Part shown: piece by piece, positions 9,598 to 21,690 of the stretch
Numbering within the stretch: position 1 is the first letter of the stretch
How the letters are laid out: each line of letters starts with the position of its first letter
DNA from: Ophiodon elongatus
Taxonomy: Eukaryota; Chordata; Actinopteri; Perciformes; Hexagrammidae
Direction: 5' to 3'
DNA length: 64,000 bases
NCBI GenBank assembly: GCA_016806645.1
Contig: JACSYO010002063.1
Location: 216,001 to 280,000, forward strand
Translations under genes and position numbers: made by a program
The notes under the pieces: generated by a model
The model's input: the letters and a program-made list of their open reading frames with translations, nothing else
Databases searched by the model: none
Told to the model about the DNA's origin: nothing

Positions 9598-12500
9598 ATG
9601 TCCAACCAGCCCATTAAAAACCACCATGAAGGGGCCTATATGTCCCTGATGAGAGGCTTGAGAGAGCTGGACCTCCATGGCTCCTGTGTTCCCAGTGACC
9701 TGGTGCTGATTGGAGACCACGCCTTTCCTTTAGCAATGAACAGCAAAGGCCAGGTCCTGATGGCAGCCTCTCTGTACGGCCGTGGGAGGATCGTGGTCCT
9801 GGGTCATGAGGGCTACCTGACCACCTTTCCTGCTCTGGTAGAGAACGCTCTGACCTGGCTGAGAGGAGACGGATCCAACAACCTGTCTGTGGGGGTCCAC
9901 AAACAGGCCAAGAAAGCTGTTGATAATCTCTGCAAATCCAGTTTCCAAGTCACAGTTGTTGGGGCCTTTAGTGACAATCCGGGGGTCGGTGTGTACGTGA
10001 CAGACGCCTACAGCGTTGGTGCAGACGCGAAGGACCTGGTGGCTTTTCTGAAAGCTGGAGGAGGAGTGCTGATCGCAGGGCAGGCGTGGAGCTGGGCTGC
10101 ACAGCACCCTAAGGAGAACACACTGCTTCAGTTTGAAGGGAATAAGGTTTCTGGTGTGGCAGGAATCTACTTCTCTGAGCAGTACGGTGAGGCAGAGTGC
10201 CTGCCTGTCTACCCACAGATCCCATCCTCCTGGATGGCCGTAGTGTGAGTGTTTACTTCTTTTTCTTTGAAAATTTGAAAAGGTGAAATAGCAGCATTTC
10301 TGTGAATCTCTAACGTTCTCCGGAAATTTGGTTCAATCTTTTAAGTTCAATTAAGAACTTGAATATAACAAAACAAGACAATGAGATTCTACAGCTATGC
10401 TAACAGATCCTTGTGGCTGTATTTAGGCTTTGAGCTAAATGTTACATCAGCATGATATCTTGTTCAGAATGTTTAGTGGGTATAATATTTACCATCTTAA
10501 TTTAGCATGCAATTTTTTGTCTAATGAACACTGTGTGTACCAAAAGTCATCCTAATCCATCTTCTATGTGTCATGGGAAGACATTGTTCAAAGTAGTTAG
10601 AATTTAGGTCACAATATGATGGTGCTATGGTCAGCAAAGATTATCTGTATAAAAATGAATGATACAGATGTGAGAGGTGGTTCTTTCATTTTCCTGCATT
10701 TGTGGTATTTTGCTGCCGTTTGTTTTGAGTAAGTGAGATAAAGAGAATCTTTGTTCAAGATGAAAACCGAATAGGCTGTGTAGCAATTTGAAAGGGCAGG
10801 CACGTTAAAAAAAATACTTAGCAGGTGATTGGATGAACCATCCGTCAATCAAACTCCTGCCGAAGTCAGTTGTGAGAAGAGTGAAAACGTCTTTTTGTCT
10901 ATTTGCTCTTTTTTCTATAAAGAAGTAGTCTCCAATTCTGATATAACTGATGCTAATGCAGCATTCATGCAAAGTTCTTTAGGACATTGTTGTTGGTAAT
11001 TTCTCCTCTCTCCCTTTTCAAATACAGAACCGGTAAGGATTTTAAGGACGACTTAGAGTCCTTACTCCAAGGGGTGTCAGAATTTGACCTCCAGAATGGG
11101 GTGCTAGCCTCTGAGGTCCTGGTCCACGGCCCACTAGCCTTTCCTATTGGTACCACCGAGGATGGAAGAGCTTTCTTGGCTGGAGCCTACTATGGGCAGG
11201 GACGGGTTGTTGTGATCTCACACGAACGACTCCTGAAACGAGAGGTAACGTTTTAATTTGTAAATATTGTTTTCTTTCAAATTTAAACCAAAGTATGGGG
11301 ACTACTGAATGGTTTGAGTATGGAAATTATGTAAGTCACATGCTAAGGCCTTCGCAGTCACTAAATCGCAGTCCAAACACTAAAAGAGGGAATAAGAGTG
11401 TCTCTCCAGAGACTTTACACACCTTACGACAACATTTATTTTGGGTTTTCCTTTCATTTGTCACCCATCTGTGTATTATAATATAGTACATCATATTATA
11501 ATATGATAATTTAGGTAAAGTAACTGAGAGAGAATGTCTGTTCTAGGCTGATCAAGTGAATTAAAAGCACAACAAATCAATTGAGTATTACATTAAAGCT
11601 AAAAATCAAAGTAATTTTGCCAGAACGTTTTCTTGCTTGACTACCAGCAGTTGGCAATTTTTTTTATGTGATTAATAAACTGCTGTCTTTTTTGGAAAAA
11701 TGTTCATCACAGACACTTGCTCCTTTTTGGAACAATGCCATTGATTGGTTGGACGAAGGCCGGAATGGGGTCGTTGGCGTAGTTCCAGATCTCAACGAAG
11801 CCTTTGACCTCTTCAGCAAGTCAAAGTTAAATTGTGAGAAGACAAACTTCAGGGAAGACCTGAGTGTATTTGTGTGTACAGCATATAGCGAAGAACATAT
11901 GGAGGAAATCCAAGACTTTGTGGCAGAGGGAGGAGGCCTGCTGATTGGTGGACATGCCTGGTACTGGGCACAGACTCACATTTCGAAAAACCCAATGACA
12001 GATTTCTCAGGTACGATGATGTGCCACAAGAGTTTTAATGCTGTCAATTTCAATCCATGATAATATAACATATTTATTTATTGATTTTATTTGTCAGGGA
12101 AAATGTATGAAATTTAAATGTAAAAGTTACCATTTGACATGTTATACCAGAGCTAGCTTAAATCATATTTCCACCTTCACAATCACTACATGGAGATACA
12201 TAGAGGCACATCAAGCACAAGGAATTTAGGTCCAAGGGCACATTTAAGGGCACGGTATTCTTGAGATAAAGTTTTTTGTCAGATCATGTGTAACATCAGA
12301 AACCCCCTTTCCAACGGCAGAGTCGGAGCCAGTTGGGTCACGGGAATGACCCAACTGGCACTGGCATCTCCATCTACTTCAGGTTAGATGGCGCTTGTGG
12401 GATTATTCTCAGACTACTAGGGACAGAGCATACTGTAAGAGGTGGGCTGGTTTAGCGCCCCATAAACAAACACACAAATGCAGAGGTAGTAATGATCTTT

Positions 12501-15500
12501 ACTTTTAAAAGAGTAGGCACACGGACTAAACAAGCACAGCATCTAGAGGAAGCTAAACAGGCAGCTGAACTAAAATTAAACACCGGGACTAAGACGAGAC
12601 AGAACGGACACTCTGGTGAAGGCATATCTAAAGAAAGAAGGTTGACTATTGTTTTATGAGATGACAGACCTGCATAAACATGGCCATCAAACTGATTTAT
12701 TGTCTTTCAGGAAACAAGATCCTGAACAAAATGGGCTTGAGCCTGCTGGAGAATATAATCATGGAAGGTACCTACAAGGCCCCTGTGCCCAGCCAGGCTA
12801 TCAAAGACACCTACCACTTCCGCCACCTTTTGAACCGCTTCGCTGGTCATGTCAACAAGGGGAAGGAACTAACAGAGCGCGAGGAAGAATACTTCAAAAA
12901 GCTGGGTAGAGACTGTACAAACTACGTGAACATCAAGCCTCATGACAGCTTCTCCTACACACAGGTGGTGTCCACACTCACCGACATCATGAAGAAGTTG
13001 GGCATGCCACAGGTGGGGAGTGAATTACTTTTTATTCTGTGATTGTGATCTGTGATAGTTTGTGGGAAAGGAGAATGGTCCTTTTTCTTCATGTAGGGGT
13101 GGACAGTATAAAAGATATAATGAGTACACTGCTATGAATTTACCCTCTAGTATTCATTTTGACTATACAGGCTGACCGAGATGCACCTATTGATCAGTTT
13201 TCAGCCGATTGGCCGTTTCGTATTTGTATTTTTTGCCGGTCACATTTAAAAACGCGTGCCGCCGCTGACAGATGATAGTTTTACTTCGGCACACAGCGGC
13301 AGAGACAGTAATTTCACAGCCACTCACACTCCAGGTGTCGGTGAGTGAAGAAGACATAAAATTCACAACTGCCAAAAATGTCCAAAGTCCAAAATGAGAC
13401 GTGGAGGAACAAGCTTAAAAACACATGGACCAACTAACATAATCAGACACTTATTATATTGAAATTCATTCCCATGCATGCTGAGTTATCACAGTGACCG
13501 GCTTGTCTGCTGACGGCACGGAGCGAAACAAGGTCAACAGAGGTTGAGTTGATTTGCATGGTGCGTTCAGGCTCTACTCAGTAAAAATTATTTTAATTAT
13601 TAAATATTTTAATTATAATTAAAATATTATTGGGCGAAGGTAAATTATGACACTATCATATGTTCAAATGCAATCTTGTAAAATGTAGTTTTTGGCTCGA
13701 AATTTGAATAAATACAGTTGTGTGAAGGAGATGTTTTTACAGTAATAAAAAGATAGATATTAGAGAGGCAATTGTGTCCTGTTTAACATCCTAACAATAG
13801 CTCTAAACAGCTTATAATACATAATTAAAACTACTAATGCCAAGATTTTTTTAACCAAATTATTTAAATACATATACAATCATGTATTTCCTATTTTGAA
13901 ATGTGTGTTTTCTGCAGAAAACCACTAAAGATGACAATAACAAAATAATAAGATAAACATTTACAATTTTTACAGTTTACATTGACTTCGGGATGGTTGA
14001 AATTATGCAATGGAGTTGCCATACCAGTGCTCTACCCCCTAGAAAAATGTATATTAACATTTTAGGAAGAATCAATACACAGTCAGGGCAGTGTGTCAGT
14101 TAAGTATTTGGACTGTGACACAATTTTTCGAAATTTTGCCTCTTTACGCAAATGATTTGAACTGAACCAGTCAATATTTGGTCAATTACTTCCGAGCCTC
14201 TGAAAATGGGGATGACTGTGAACATGGCTGTCATTCCTAAACTGTTAATGTGATGTTTTTGTTATATCCATTGAACTAAAGTTGAAAATCTACACTTCAA
14301 CCAAATATTGACCGCTTCAGTTCGAATCATTTGGAGTTGCGTAAAGAGGCAACATTTTGAAAAACTGTGTCACAGTACAAATACTTATGGCCCTGACTGT
14401 ACCCTGATACCGCCCAGCTCTAGTTTCTGGCTTTCACTGTCTAGAGAGGTAAATATTAGAGTCAGTTACCTTGTACTTATAAGTTGAAGGGGCAGCAATA
14501 ACAACACTCTCTTGTCTAAATAGTTGTACAAAAGGAACAGTACCACCAATAGGACCATATTATGTCGTAATGGGGCTCTGTTAAAACATACATCATTCAT
14601 TTTAAGGTATGTGACAGCTGTCCTGTGAAGAGTCCCAGAGAGCACCTACTCCTCAGTGTGGGGACAGAGCTGTATACGGTTTGCCCAAATCCTGATGCTC
14701 TCCTGCCCTACCTCATCAAGGACAACCCCTTGATGCCAGTCGTCTACAACCGCAAAATCAAGATTAATGTTAACACAGCAGGTCAGACCTCGTTGTTGTG
14801 GTCCAATGCATGACGGAAATATGATTATAACTGTATTTGCAGAACTGTTATTGTTCCAACGTAATGTTTGTGCACAACTGAATATATATTGCAGTAATCT
14901 TTGTTCTTTGCGTTGCATTAATATGCAGATCTTGTGTGTATCTGTGTATGTGTGTCAGAAGGGGAGGAGTGGATCAGTACAGGTCTGTACCTCTCTCCGG
15001 GTATGAAGACCTACATGGCCACACCAGCAGAGATTGCCAACAAAGGATGGGAGGTGAAGTTCACAAAGTCAAATCAGAGTTATCAAACATCATTGATTAA
15101 CAAATTCGGCCAATCACTAATACATATCCCATCCATCCATCCATCCATCCATCCATCCATCTATCCATCCATCCATCCTTCCAATCATACATGTAACTCT
15201 ATAACAAAATATACTGCACTTTTCACAAAGTCATTCATAAAGCAGTAACACATATTCCATGTCCTCCTTAGATCCAGATCGGTTGTCAAACAGACATTCT
15301 GAATGCTGAAGAATTGAAGAGAGCGCCGTGTGTTTACGAGAGATTTCCTGTTACCTCAGAGATGATGCAGGTGTGGAACCTGTGGGGGGGACTCATCTAC
15401 CTGGTGGCTCCACCCAATACAAAGGTGGAGGGGGTAGAGGCCACAGTGCAGATGGCTGTACCTGCGCCATACTATAAGTCTGGTGAGTCTGTGGTGGGTG

Positions 15501-15506
15501 ACACTG

Positions 15507-15546
<40 letters not shown>

Positions 15547-18500
15547 AGAGTTCTGATACAATGATTAGACTTTAAAAGCACAGGCAAGGCTGGTAAGGTG
15601 AAATAGTTTATTTAATAAGACAAAACCAGGTTAAACTGAAAGTAAGTAGACGGGTTGGATTGACACCACGGACCTAGGGAGTTACAGATTAACGACTGGG
15701 TTAAACTTTGGAGATGGGGGATGGACCAACGAAACACGGTGCCAGCTTGTGTGATTTCACTTGCCACTCCTGGTTAGGGTAGTTAGTGTAGGTTAGTGCT
15801 GATGTACAACGCTGGTCAGCCATCCTCTGGTCGTGGGTGGAAATGTGCAACAGCGCTGCCCGGCCCTTATTCAGGTACTATAGCAGCAGCGGCACACATA
15901 GGCCTGGATTGAGGAAACGCTGACCTCCTGCCTGAGCGTGGGAAAAGAAGAGGTTGGATGCTGTAGGCGCAATAGAAAGCAGAGCTGGGAAGGGAGTTGT
16001 GTGCGTGGATGAACCACATCATCTGCTTACTTCACGATGCGGGAGTCAGGGTGAAGATGCACCAGAGGATGGCCCTCAGTTGGGTGAAACGGGGTGAAAA
16101 CTTCAGGACAGGCTAACAGATGCCTCAATGAGATGAAAAATAGTGGAATTGTAAAACAGTTCAAAAGCAGAAGAGATACAGTAAGTGTTCGTGGGTACCC
16201 GTTTTTGATGGTTATGGTATTGAGCCTGTAGTAAATATTGCAGGAGAGACTTGCTGTAAGCTGGAGCTTTAGCTGCTTGGCTAGCTGGGTGTCCATGAAG
16301 CTTTCGTCAGCACCAGAAGTTGCCATCATTGGAGATAGCTGAACCTGGTGCAGGGGGTGAGAGGGGAGATTTCAAGTATAAGTTTATTTCATTACCACAC
16401 GATTAGGCTAGTTGAATTAATCTCAGTACAGATCTACATGGATGCTAACATGAAGAACAAAAGTGCCAAAAAAAACAAAAAAACTTCAACTCATTCTTAA
16501 TAACACCAGAAAGTCTGTTATAGTGGATATTGAACAAGGAATGACTGAAGTTTTGGTAAAATGGTGAAAACCCAGAGAGTGTAAGCAAAAGACACACCGG
16601 TATGGGATGGGGTAAAAACAGGCAGGTTTGGCTTAGGGGAAGGGCAGACAAGCAGCTATATATACTGATGGGTTGATGGGAATGGCGGGTTCTGGGAAAG
16701 TGATAGTGCTGGGAAAATGGCATGAATAATGGGGGATTAGTGAGAGTGGGGCTTGTAGCATTGTTTTGCCAGTATAGTGACAAAAGGTACATAGTTGGAT
16801 ATTTACTTATGGAATTTACTAAGAGGGAGACTTTTGCACAATGTACAAGCAAGTAAACATTAGTTGTGTTCATTACATACATTCAGAAGTAGTTTCTATT
16901 CATTAAACTCAGTCATTGAAAGACAGCTATTTTTTCTGTTTGTACTGTGCCAACCATGGTGAATATCAAACTCACTTGTGAATACACATGTGTATATACG
17001 TCTTTCTTCTCTTCAGGCGTGACCACAGCAGCTGATTGGTGTTTGCTGCGCACAGCTCCCTCACCCTGGGCAGAGCTGGAGTTTGAGAACATCATCTTCA
17101 CTGTGCCATCGGACGTCGTTCGGAGCCTGGATCGCCCTGATGAGTTGGCGGCATTCTGGGATAACATCATGAGGAACATCGCTGATCTTGCTGCCAAACC
17201 CTACAAATTTCCTCGCAAGGAACGTTTTGTAACTGATGTGCAGATTTCCAATGGCAAGTATACTCGGTGAACATTACGCGTGTCTTTTACTTTTACATGA
17301 CGTTGAGCTCATCACAGTGACCACACATGTCACCTGCTCCATCCAGGCTGGATGCATGCTGGTTATCCCATCATGGCACACCAGCCTACAGCAGCTGAGC
17401 TGGTTGACGTTGACCATGTTAGGAGTAAAGGCCTGTGGGGGCCCATCCATGAACTGGGACACAACCAACAGAGAGACTGCTGGGAGTTCCCACCACACAC
17501 CACAGAGGGCACATGCAACCTGTGGTCAGTGTATGTGCATGAGGAGGTGCTGGGGATCAACAGGGCAAAGGTGGAGTTAATTCGATATATTGGTTTGATA
17601 AAACAACTGAGACCAATAGCTAGAAAAGCCTGGTCTTAATATGTATAGCACCCTTGTTTGGCCAATCTCAAAAAAAGTACATGGCTTTTCATTTGAATTA
17701 CTTTTGTCTTGTCCAATGCAGGCTCATCCAAATATAACTTCAGCAAATCGAAAAAAACAAACAGAGGACTATGTGAAGGGGGGCAAGAAACTCAGCAGCT
17801 GGGAAATGTGGGTGGCCCTGGAGACATACTTGCAGGTGAAAGACAATTACTGTAAATCACATCAGTGCAATCACACAGTGATTCACATTTTCCTTTAACT
17901 CTCTCTCTCTTTCCTTTACCAAGAATCCATCATGATGGACTTTTATGGTCAAAGAAGCTTTTTGTAGAGCAACTTGAGTGTAGATCTGCACATCATATCC
18001 AGTTATGGGGCAGAATTTCACGCTTCTAGCTTGTTTCAGCCTTCAGGTTTGAACCCTGTTGTATATTTCAAGCGACAGTGATGTTGGAGTGATGATGAAG
18101 GAATCTCCGCGGACACTGTTCTTGCTGGTATAATGAAGTTTATTACAAACAAGCAACATATGTCAAGACGGGCGTCATGAACACCCGGAGAACAGAACTC
18201 TAACCGTCGGGGATCTCCCGATCACTTATATATGGTTGTTGTTTACGCCCCAGACTTGAGTATATAATGACGTCATAAAGAGGGCCCCCAATAAAAGACA
18301 TGTTTCGGACATAGGCACAGCTACTCCTCCATCCTCCAGGTCAAGGAGCATTGCCCAGCGGGGGTACCTAATGATTATTCCATGTGCAACAAACATCAAT
18401 GGATCCGACATTCCAAAGTCACAGGCCCCTTCACATATGTTATCTTCATGCATTACAGAGCAAAACATACTACAACCCCAATAAGATTCAAAGTCTCGAG

Positions 18501-18830
18501 GCCAAATCGACCCACTGAGACTTTAATGCGCATTTGCAATGCTGTTTTTCCACGTTTTCCTTTAACTCTCTCTCTCTTTCCTTGTAGCTCCAGGAACATT
18601 TTGGCTGGGATGCCTTTAAGAAGGTGTTTGCTGCCTACCACAAGATGAGCAACTTTCCAAAGGACAACGACGGAAAGATGAACCTGTATGCCGTGACCTT
18701 CTCCCAGACTGTGGGGATGAACCTGTCTGGATTCTTTAAGGCCTGGGGCTGGCCCATAGAAAAAGCCACTGAGGAGAAACTCTGCAACCTGCCTCCCTGG
18801 AATGACCACCCCATGGTTCAGTACAAATGA
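9598..18830 (+). CDS. tcaf: TCAF-like protein, copy B (complete, 920 aa)
   Basis: Full-length TCAF/FAM115 family gene. Coding exons: 9598-10244, 11028-11244, 11713-12010, 12711-13012, 14607-14781, 14959-15053, 15272-15482, 17017-17253, 17347-17570, 17722-17835, 18588-18830. They sum to 2763 nt, 920 aa plus stop, about the size I recall for human TCAF1 (~921 aa). Exons 1-4 encode two related halves (roughly residues 15-215 and 216-400), each with a 'plAFP' box, a 'GRG/GQGRvvV' box and a glycine-rich 'GGG.LI.G' box. The C-terminal half carries the M60-like domain, with HELGH at about 762-766 and a candidate third zinc ligand Glu at about 781. The ATG at 9598 is chosen because it follows the leader shared with copy C; a later in-frame Met lies at residue 15. 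The exon 8 donor is GC rather than GT (17254). A cytosolic or membrane-associated regulator is inferred; peptidase activity is untested. Confidence 0.92.
14079..14400. mobile_element. MITE with ~100-bp terminal inverted repeats (Tc1/mariner-like)
   Basis: The left end ACAGTCAGGGC is mirrored by the right end GCCCTGACTGT. The inverted similarity continues inward for about 100 bp ('aagtatttg.actgtgacaca', 'gcctctttacgcaa', 'tcaatatttggt'). There is no transposase ORF. The ends match a teleost Tc1-like non-autonomous type known for CAGTCAGGGC termini. Lies in intron 4 of copy B. Confidence 0.75.
15129..15178 (+). repeat. (CATC)n microsatellite in copy B intron 6
   Basis: About 12 CATC units with one CTAT variant. 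The same array with the same variant occurs in the duplicated fragment at about 21341-21390. Confidence 0.9.
15508..15541 (+). repeat. (AT)n microsatellite in copy B intron 7
   Basis: About 17 AT units just after the exon 7 donor. Confidence 0.9.
18057..18474 (+). mobile_element. Solo LTR in copy B intron 10
   Basis: A 418-bp insert starting TGTTGTA and ending TACTACA (TG...CA with imperfect terminal inverted repeats), flanked by ACCC on both sides (18053-18056, 18475-18478). Copy A has the uninterrupted site (about 4474-4482). It contains TATA-like sequence (18225-18235, about 18260) and an AATAAA (about 18290), as expected for a retroelement long terminal repeat. No internal gag/pol region is present, so it is a solo LTR. 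Confidence 0.75.
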
Positions 18831-19350
18831 ACTTCTGCTGATTAAAAATGCAGATCGTTGGGTTCAATGAGAACCAAATTCTTGACATTGAGTATTTAGT
18901 GGGTAATTTAATTAATTGACTTTGCAGCTACATGTTAGTAAGATATTTAATATAACAGCATCAGTATAAGACATTCATAGGGAGGGAAAGCATCTTCTAG
19001 TTGGGAGCTAAATCTTGGGACTTTCTTTCACGGTCATATTAACTCTTGTAGGTGACGTTTTACAGATTTATGGATGAGTCGTGTGTGGACCAGAACGTAA
19101 TTGTTTTATCTATATTTAATGATGGTAATTGATTCAGGTGGTGTTTATGAGATGAATAATAGGTTCACTATGTTTGTGTTTATGTTATTTTGCCTTCATT
19201 GTCACTGGAAAATTATATAATATAACTATAAAGCCTGGAATCTGTCTTTCTGTCTCTGTGTGTGTCCTTCACATATCTCGAGAAGCCCATCTGATCTACT
19301 CCACACTTGGCGGGGACCCCATGGAGCGCTTTGTCGAACTAGTTGCAATC

Positions 19351-20931
19351 TGGACATATGTCACGTTCAATATTTATGAGCTTTGAATAAACAAGCCCAC
19401 AGGAGTCCAGCATGGACACAGCCTGCTAACGCTACATGAATGTTGGGTAACGTTACAAGCAAACTCCTCCGCCATGACTGTTTACATAACTTGATGGCGC
19501 AATGGCACAGTCAATGACAGGAAACAGTGTGGCCGTATCCTGCTTCCTGCAGATACTGTTCACATACTTTTACATCACGATTATTTAGTGTTATATTGCA
19601 CAATTTCGGGGAAAAAACCAAGCATGTCTGTTTTTGACTAATTTAGGCAAATTAAATACTTTCTAGAACTTCATCACATTGATGCAAAAAATCATGTTAA
19701 AATCCAAAACTGCGAGGCCTATAAAGTAGTCCTGTTTATTGGTTTGCAATAGCGTCTTTAATTCCCTAATATAACAGTAAGAGATATAGATGCAAAATCA
19801 GCCCCCACTCCAATCCTGCAAGACACTTCATAACCTTTATCACTTTTTTACATTTGCTAACTACATAGCTAATATGCTCTCTCCGTGTTAATCTCTGATC
19901 CAAATATATTTCCCCCCAAAAAACTTTCAACTCTCTCTAATAAGTTTCCATACAGTTTGAAATTACATTATCTGAGTTTCTCTTGTGTAAAAGCTTTTGT
20001 CTTTTCCACTGAAAAAACGTAAACACCCATCGTGTCCCCCACTTGACTTGTGACCTAATTGTATTCTCTTCATGATGTAATTAACAGTGATCACCCCACA
20101 CCCAATAGAATATATGCAAATATATAATTTATCTTTATGAAAAAACAACGTTTAACTCCTTAGGCGTTATATTTTCTACAAAACATTGGCTTGATAACTC
20201 TGACCCTATCTTTACCTTAATGGTTTTATAATCTAGGAAGTCCATAACCAAGTTGACCCTTTGCCCTCTGATTCCCATTATGTGTAGTTTGATTAGAAGC
20301 CACTCTTTCCATAACATACGACAGGTTTACTAAACATCAAATTGTATCTTTATTTACTGTGTGGCTCGTACTTCATCCTCTAGACACAACGCTATATTCT
20401 GAATACTTCTTAGTACTCCATATTGACATAAAAGAAAACATATTTTACTCCTCACTTTACATGGTTTGCTTTACTTGCAACACCTTTGTTTTTTTGTATA
20501 AAGTTTATTAATCAATGCGATGGCCTGTAATGTGCCAACATGCCATCATATATAAAGTAACTTTCTTTTAAAAAGGTGTCTGTGTGAAATTCTAGTTTTA
20601 TAAGAAATACATATTTTAATATTCATATTGCTTTGATATCGGGGGCATTATGAGCAACATTTTGAACTAAATCCAAGCAATAGGTGAAACATTACATGGG
20701 ATTAAGTCGTAATGGTTATATTTAAAAAAATTAAATAACATCTTATTATAACAAGCTTGCGATCATAAAGTATTTAATGAACGCAGATTAAGGAATAATT
20801 TTGAATATTTCTCTGTCTGCAGCCTCCCATACTGTTGCTGCCCTATGGTTGCTATGACAAAATTCCTGAACACACAATTATGCCATAGCAACCAAAAAAA
20901 AAACAACCAAAAAAAAAAACATAAAAAAGTT
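19351..20931 (-). mobile_element. Decayed non-LTR retrotransposon, duplicated unit 1 (empty site)
   Basis: About 1.58 kb, nearly identical to 21691-23630 without the 350-bp insertion there. Minus-strand reading fragments at 20135-20317 (LWKEWLLIKLHIMGIRGQ, VKIGSELSSQCFVEN) and 19766-20148 resemble the finger/palm and thumb parts of LINE reverse transcriptases abundant in fish, but are broken by stops. The right edge is truncated by the TCAF fragment. The left edge continues into more repeat-like sequence (about 19210-19350). Confidence 0.65.
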
Positions 20932-21690
20932 GGACAACCCCTTGATGCCAGTCGTCTACAACCGCAAAATCAAGATTAATGTTAACACAGCAGGTCAGAC
21001 CTCGTTGTTGTGGTCCAATGCATGACGGAAATATGATTATAACTGTATTTGCAGAACTGTTATTGTTCCAACGTAATGTTTGTGCACAACTGAATATATA
21101 TTGCAGTAATCTTTGTTCTTTGCGTTGCATTAATATGCAGATCTTGTGTGTATCTGTGTATGTGTGTCAGAAGGGGAGGAGTGGATCAGTACAGGTCTGT
21201 ACCTCTCTCCGGGTATGAAGACCTACATGGCCACACCAGCAGAGATTGCCAACAAAGGATGGGAGGTGAAGTTCACAAAGTCAAATCAGAGTTATCAAAC
21301 ATCATTGATTAACAAATTCGGCCAATCACTAATACATATCCCATCCATCCATCCATCCATCCATCCATCCATCTATCCATCCATCCATCCTTCCAATCAT
21401 ACATGTAACTCTATAACAAAATATACTGCACTTTTCACAAAGTCATTCATAAAGCAGTAACACATATTCCATGTCCTCCTTAGATTCAGATCGGTTGTCA
21501 AACAGACAAACTGAATGCTGAAGAATTGAAGAGAGCACCGTGTGTTCATGAGAGATTTCCTGTTACCTCAGAGATGATGCAGGTGTGGAACCTGTGGGGG
21601 GGACTCATCTACCTGGTGGCACCACCCAACACAAAGGTGGAGGGGGTAGAGGTCATAGTGCAGATGGCTGTATCTGTGCCATACTATAAA
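20932..21690 (+). pseudogene. TCAF exon 5(3' end)-6-7 fragment at the LINE duplication junction
   Basis: Corresponds base for base to copy B 14720-15478: 3' part of exon 5 (20932-20993), intron 5, exon 6 (21171-21265), intron 6 including the (CATC)n array, and exon 7 up to its last few bases (21484-21690). Its left part is essentially identical to B, while the exon 7 part carries copy C-like variants (e.g. 'gcaccacccaacac', 'gaggtcatagtg'). There is no upstream or downstream TCAF exon nearby, so it cannot make a protein by itself. It joins LINE sequence abruptly on both sides. Confidence 0.85.

Noticed and set aside
9730..10107. 125-aa minus-strand ORF (and its equal at 24541-24918)
   Set aside because: Antisense shadow conserved only because TCAF exon 1 is conserved on the other strand.
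16027..16329. Minus-strand frame starting MMATSGADESF in copy B intron 7
   Set aside because: Looks like the start of a mobile-element protein but no domain, splice signal or continuation could be found; too weak to annotate.
20845..20893. Hairpin TGGTTGCTATG...CATAGCAACCA as a microRNA or RFX site
   Set aside because: It lies in a repeated LINE unit present three times in variants, and the 11-bp stem with a ~26-nt loop is not a miRNA-like precursor.
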